A stretch of DNA of 16,550 nt from CAZVWW01 sp964631265. GTDB lineage: Bacteria > Thermotogota > Thermotogae > MWEM01. Positions 14,153-16,550 of this stretch are shown one piece after another; position 1 is the stretch's first letter, and each line of letters starts with the position of its first letter. A program made the position numbers and the translations under genes. The stretch covers positions 1 to 16,550 of the forward strand of contig CAZVWW010000045.1 in NCBI GenBank assembly GCA_964631265.1. The letters run 5' to 3'. Below the pieces are notes generated by a model, which was not told where the DNA came from, did no database searches, and worked only from the letters and a program-made list of their open reading frames with translations.

Positions 14153-15028
14153 ATGGATGATTATATCTCAAGTCTGTATGAAAGAGATGCCCTTCATCTC
14201 TCGTTTGAAGTCTATCCACCGAAAAAAGGTCAGAAAAAACAGTTTGAGATCATCAAGAGAACCATCAAGAGACTCGGGGCAATGGATCCGGATTTTATCA
14301 GTGTCACCTACGGTCCCGGAGGAACGAATAAAGGCAAAGCAGTGGAACTTTCTCAATTCATCAGGTCTGAAAACGCAAGGGCCCTGGCTCATCTGACTGC
14401 TGTCGGTTATACAAGAGAGGATATACAACCCATTCTGAACAAACTTTATTCCGTTGGCGTCAGGAACATCCTGGCCCTGCGGGGAGATATACCGGAGGGA
14501 GTATCGTTTCCTCACGGGGCATGGTGTGATTTTGAATATGCCAAGGATCTGATTTCAATCATTCGCAGAGACGGGCGATTCTGTGTCGGGGCTGCTGTTT
14601 ACCCGGAGGGGCATCCGGACTGTAAAGACCTGCGATTGAATATCAAACATATGAAGATAAAGGTGGAGGCTGGGGCGGACTTTTTCATCTCCCAGTTATT
14701 CTTTGACAACAGTCACTACTACCGTTTTCTGGAGCTTTCGCGCGATTCTTGTATGCATAAACCGGTGATACCGGGTATAATGCCTGTTTTGAGAGCAAAA
14801 CAGATCAGTAAGATCGTCAAGCTCTCAGGAGCCTTTGTGCCGCCCGAGCTGGCAGCATATATTGAAAAATACAGCGATAAACCCCGGGAGATGGAAAAGG
14901 CGGGTATCGATTATGTTGTCAAACAGATCCGTGATCTTAAGGAAAACGGCGTTAAGTCCATTCACCTTTATACGATGAATCGATGGAAGCAGATTAAACA
15001 GATCGTCGAACTCTCGGGTTTAGTATAA
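14153..15028 (+). CDS. metF: 5,10-methylenetetrahydrofolate reductase
   Basis: 291 residues, close to E. coli MetF (296). It is an FAD-dependent TIM-barrel enzyme reducing methylene-THF to methyl-THF in the cytoplasm, the methyl donor for methionine synthase or, in acetogens, the Wood-Ljungdahl branch. Motifs in order: LSFEVYPPKKG with catalytic Glu19, VTYGPGGTNKGK (51-62), ALAHLTAVGYTRED (77-90), NILALRGD (105-112; Asp112 is the flavin-tuning Asp), VGAAVYPEGHPD (145-156) and FFISQLFFD with Gln181. ATG follows AGAGGTG. It lies 14 nt after the MetH-activation gene, so both act on the same methyl-transfer step. The MetH core is not in view. An IS607-type element begins directly behind its stop. 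Confidence 0.95.
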   Translation: MDDYISSLYERDALHLSFEVYPPKKGQKKQFEIIKRTIKRLGAMDPDFISVTYGPGGTNKGKAVELSQFIRSENARALAHLTAVGYTREDIQPILNKLYSVGVRNILALRGDIPEGVSFPHGAWCDFEYAKDLISIIRRDGRFCVGAAVYPEGHPDCKDLRLNIKHMKIKVEAGADFFISQLFFDNSHYYRFLELSRDSCMHKPVIPGIMPVLRAKQISKIVKLSGAFVPPELAAYIEKYSDKPREMEKAGIDYVVKQIRDLKENGVKSIHLYTMNRWKQIKQIVELSGLV

Positions 15029-15080
15029 AAAAAGGAGGGGAGAAACTGTTAGCACTTATGTATAAAAACACATAAATATA

Positions 15081-15089
15081 TGGTATAAT
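15081..15089 (+). promoter_or_regulatory. Extended -10 promoter of tnpA
   Basis: TGG followed by TATAAT (15084-15089). The last base is only 6 nt before the tnpA ATG, so initiation at the usual distance would fall on or next to the A of the start codon. No ribosome-binding site precedes the ATG. Confidence 0.6.
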
Positions 15090-15095
15090 ATATTT

Positions 15096-15701
15096 ATGAA
15101 AAATAAAATATATAAACCAAAAGAATTTGCGGAATTGTTGAATGTAACAGTTACAACATTACAGAGATGGGACAGAGAAGGCGTTTTGAAAGCGTATCGA
15201 AATCCGAAAAACAGACGTTTTTATACTGAACAGCAACTCAAGGATTTTATAGGAGAAAAATCCGACCAAGATTCAGGTAAAAACGTTATTTATGCGAGGG
15301 TTTCTAACAGAGGACAGAAAGATGATTTGGAAAATCAAATTTCTTTTTTAAAACAGTATGTGAATGCATCTGGACAAATAGCAGATGAAATCATCAGTGA
15401 TATTGGAAGTGGATTGAACTACAAAAGAAAGAAATGGAATCAGTTATTAGATGATGTGATGAAAAGAAAAGTATCAAAAATATTCATTGCCTATAAAGAT
15501 CGTTTTATTCGATTTGGTTATGAATGGTTTGAAAGATTATGTGAGAAATGTGAGACTGAAATCGTTGTTGTAAACAACAAAGAAATGTCTCCGGAAAAAG
15601 AATTGGTTGAGGATTTAGTATCTATTATCCATGTTTTTTCTTGTCGGATATACGACCTGAGAAAATACAAAAAGAAAATTAAGGAAGATGACGATTTATG
15701 A
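15096..15701 (+). CDS. tnpA: IS607-type serine recombinase (TnpA)
   Basis: A 201-residue transposase. N-terminal MerR-like helix-turn-helix (about 5-50: YKPKEFAELLNVTVTTLQRWDREG, then KNRRFYTEQQLKDF), which recognises the element ends. A serine-recombinase catalytic domain follows: IYARVSNRGQ with Arg68 and nucleophile Ser70, DIGSGLNYKRKKW (about 101-113) and KDRFIRFGYEWFE (about 134-146), the last being characteristic of IS607 TnpA. Length matches the family (about 190-220) and no catalytic residue is missing, so it looks intact. It has no Shine-Dalgarno and a -10 box right before the ATG, suggesting a leaderless transcript. Its stop overlaps tnpB by ATGA. Confidence 0.95.
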   Translation: MKNKIYKPKEFAELLNVTVTTLQRWDREGVLKAYRNPKNRRFYTEQQLKDFIGEKSDQDSGKNVIYARVSNRGQKDDLENQISFLKQYVNASGQIADEIISDIGSGLNYKRKKWNQLLDDVMKRKVSKIFIAYKDRFIRFGYEWFERLCEKCETEIVVVNNKEMSPEKELVEDLVSIIHVFSCRIYDLRKYKKKIKEDDDL

Positions 15702-16550
15702 AAAGGGCTTACAAGACTGAATTAAAAGTGACTGAAGAACAGAAAACAAAGATCCGCAAAACAATCGGAACGTGTCGTTTTGTATACAATCTTTATTTGG
15801 ATACACAGAAAACTTTTTATCAAGAAGCAGGGAAATTCATGTCGGGATACGATTTTTCAAAATGGCTAAATCACAAATACATTCCTGATAACCCTGAGAA
15901 AATATGGATTAAAGAAGTCTCATCAAAAGCGGTTAAACAATCTATCATGAATGGAGAAAGAGCCTTCAAGACATTTTTTAAGAAACAGAGTAAATTTCCG
16001 AGATTTAAAAAGAAGCATAAGCAAGATGTAAAGGCATATTTTCCGAAAAACAACCCCAAAGATCTAACGGTACAAAGACATCGGATTAAAATCCCTACAC
16101 TTGGGTGGGTTCAGTTGAAAGAGTACGGTTACATACCAACAGACAAACATATCAGTAGCTGCACTGTTTCAGAAAAAGCTGGACGGTTTTATGTATCCGC
16201 TCTTGTGGATGAGCAACCTGCGAAAGAAAAATTCAAACATTCAGAAGGAATCGGTATAGATCTTGGCATCAAAGAATTTGCAACAATCAGTAACGAAGAA
16301 GTATTTGGAAACATCAACAAAAGCAAACGAGTTAAAAAGATAGAAAAGAAACTAAAACGGGAACAACGCTCGTTGTCCCGAAAAATATTAAAACGAAAGA
16401 GAGGTGAGACTGTTACTAAAAAAAGAGCAAATTTAGACAAAAACCGTTTAAGAGTTCAAAAGCTGCAGCAACGTCTGTCGAACATCAGAACAGAATATGT
16501 TAAATCAGTTGTGAATCAACTGGTGAAAACCAAGCCGGAATATATCACAA
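15698..16550 (+). CDS. tnpB: TnpB RNA-guided nuclease of the IS607 element (3'-truncated by window)
   Basis: Starts at the ATG overlapping the tnpA stop and stays open to the window end: 284 codons are visible. TnpB proteins (about 370-420 aa) are transposon-encoded ancestors of Cas12 nucleases, guided by an RNA from the element's right end, and favour element retention. Seen: N-terminal RAYKTELKVTEEQ, the helical stretch IRKTIGTCRFVYNLYL typical of the TnpB N-terminal domain, the Lys-rich FKKQSKFPRFKKKH (94-107), and RuvC-I in GIGIDLGIKEFATI with catalytic Asp188. A strongly basic segment (205-255) follows, likely the RNA-binding bridge. RuvC-II Glu, the zinc ribbon and RuvC-III Asp are beyond the window, so intactness cannot be judged. 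No frameshift in the visible part. Confidence 0.93.
   Translation, partial: MKRAYKTELKVTEEQKTKIRKTIGTCRFVYNLYLDTQKTFYQEAGKFMSGYDFSKWLNHKYIPDNPEKIWIKEVSSKAVKQSIMNGERAFKTFFKKQSKFPRFKKKHKQDVKAYFPKNNPKDLTVQRHRIKIPTLGWVQLKEYGYIPTDKHISSCTVSEKAGRFYVSALVDEQPAKEKFKHSEGIGIDLGIKEFATISNEEVFGNINKSKRVKKIEKKLKREQRSLSRKILKRKRGETVTKKRANLDKNRLRVQKLQQRLSNIRTEYVKSVVNQLVKTKPEYIT

Larger units (their letters stand above)
15029..16550 (+). mobile_element. IS607-family transposon, left part (continues beyond window)
   Basis: The gene pair tnpA (MerR-HTH serine recombinase) and tnpB in the same orientation defines IS607-family elements. The left boundary cannot be fixed: these elements lack terminal inverted repeats and normally insert at GG, and a GG-rich stretch lies at 15034-15040 just after the metF stop. 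A 6-bp inverted repeat, TTATGT (15056-15061) and ACATAA (15070-15075), lies in the probable left end. The sequence turns markedly A+T-rich from about 15050. The right end and any right-end guide RNA are beyond 16550. Confidence 0.9.

Overview
The window is a gene-dense bacterial chromosome segment with tight gene spacing, ATGA-type overlaps, clear Shine-Dalgarno sequences and several TTG/GTG starts. It holds a carbohydrate-import locus, two tRNA genes, several envelope proteins and a one-carbon (methionine/folate) cluster. No ribosomal or other phylogenetic marker is present. A fermentative, sugar-scavenging anaerobe, possibly a spirochaete, would fit (CUT1 transporter plus intracellular GH3 enzyme and ROK regulator, lipoproteins, a free-standing MetH-activation domain). 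That placement is an impression, not a demonstration; Firmicutes or Thermotogae-like lineages are not excluded.

Region by region. (1) 1-4895, plus strand: the end of one CUT1 sugar ABC permease, its partner permease, a cytoplasmic GH3 beta-glycosidase and a ROK-family repressor. This reads as an uptake and hydrolysis operon with its regulator, and a perfect 12-bp inverted repeat sits just before the regulator. (2) 4930-6212, plus strand: a near-consensus promoter, tRNA-Ser(GCU), tRNA-Arg with the uncommon anticodon GCG, and a PLD-type lipoprotein that may be read from the tRNA promoter. (3) 6073-8524, minus strand: a two-gene operon of an AAA+ ATPase with an unrecognised Cys-containing N-terminal region and a membrane-anchored metallophosphoesterase. 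The latter's 3' end overlaps the PLD gene by 140 nt in antisense. (4) 8652-9937, minus strand: a two-gene operon for an extremely tyrosine-rich secreted protein and a signal-peptide protein with a small beta domain, a Pro-rich linker and a hydrophobic Gly-rich C-terminus, closed by an intrinsic terminator. (5) 10041-12391: a GT4 glycosyltransferase (+) and a MATE exporter (-), convergent, with stop codons interlocked over a 4-nt TTAA. (6) 12424-15028, plus strand: an extended -10 promoter, a leader with two overlapping inverted repeats, an unrecognised tail-anchored protein, a stand-alone MetH reactivation-domain protein and MetF. The last two serve the methyl-THF to cobalamin-methionine branch. 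(7) about 15029-16550: the left part of an IS607-family transposon (MerR-type HTH/serine recombinase TnpA, then TnpB) running off the window, immediately behind metF and visibly richer in A+T.

No intergenic gap exceeds 300 bases; the largest (8484-8702) holds the AAA+ gene's promoter and the terminator of the neighbouring operon. No CRISPR array or rRNA gene was seen. The most unusual contents are the AAA+/phosphoesterase pair, the Tyr-rich secreted protein, the unknown tail-anchored protein tied to folate/B12 genes, and the 12440-12471 leader structure.
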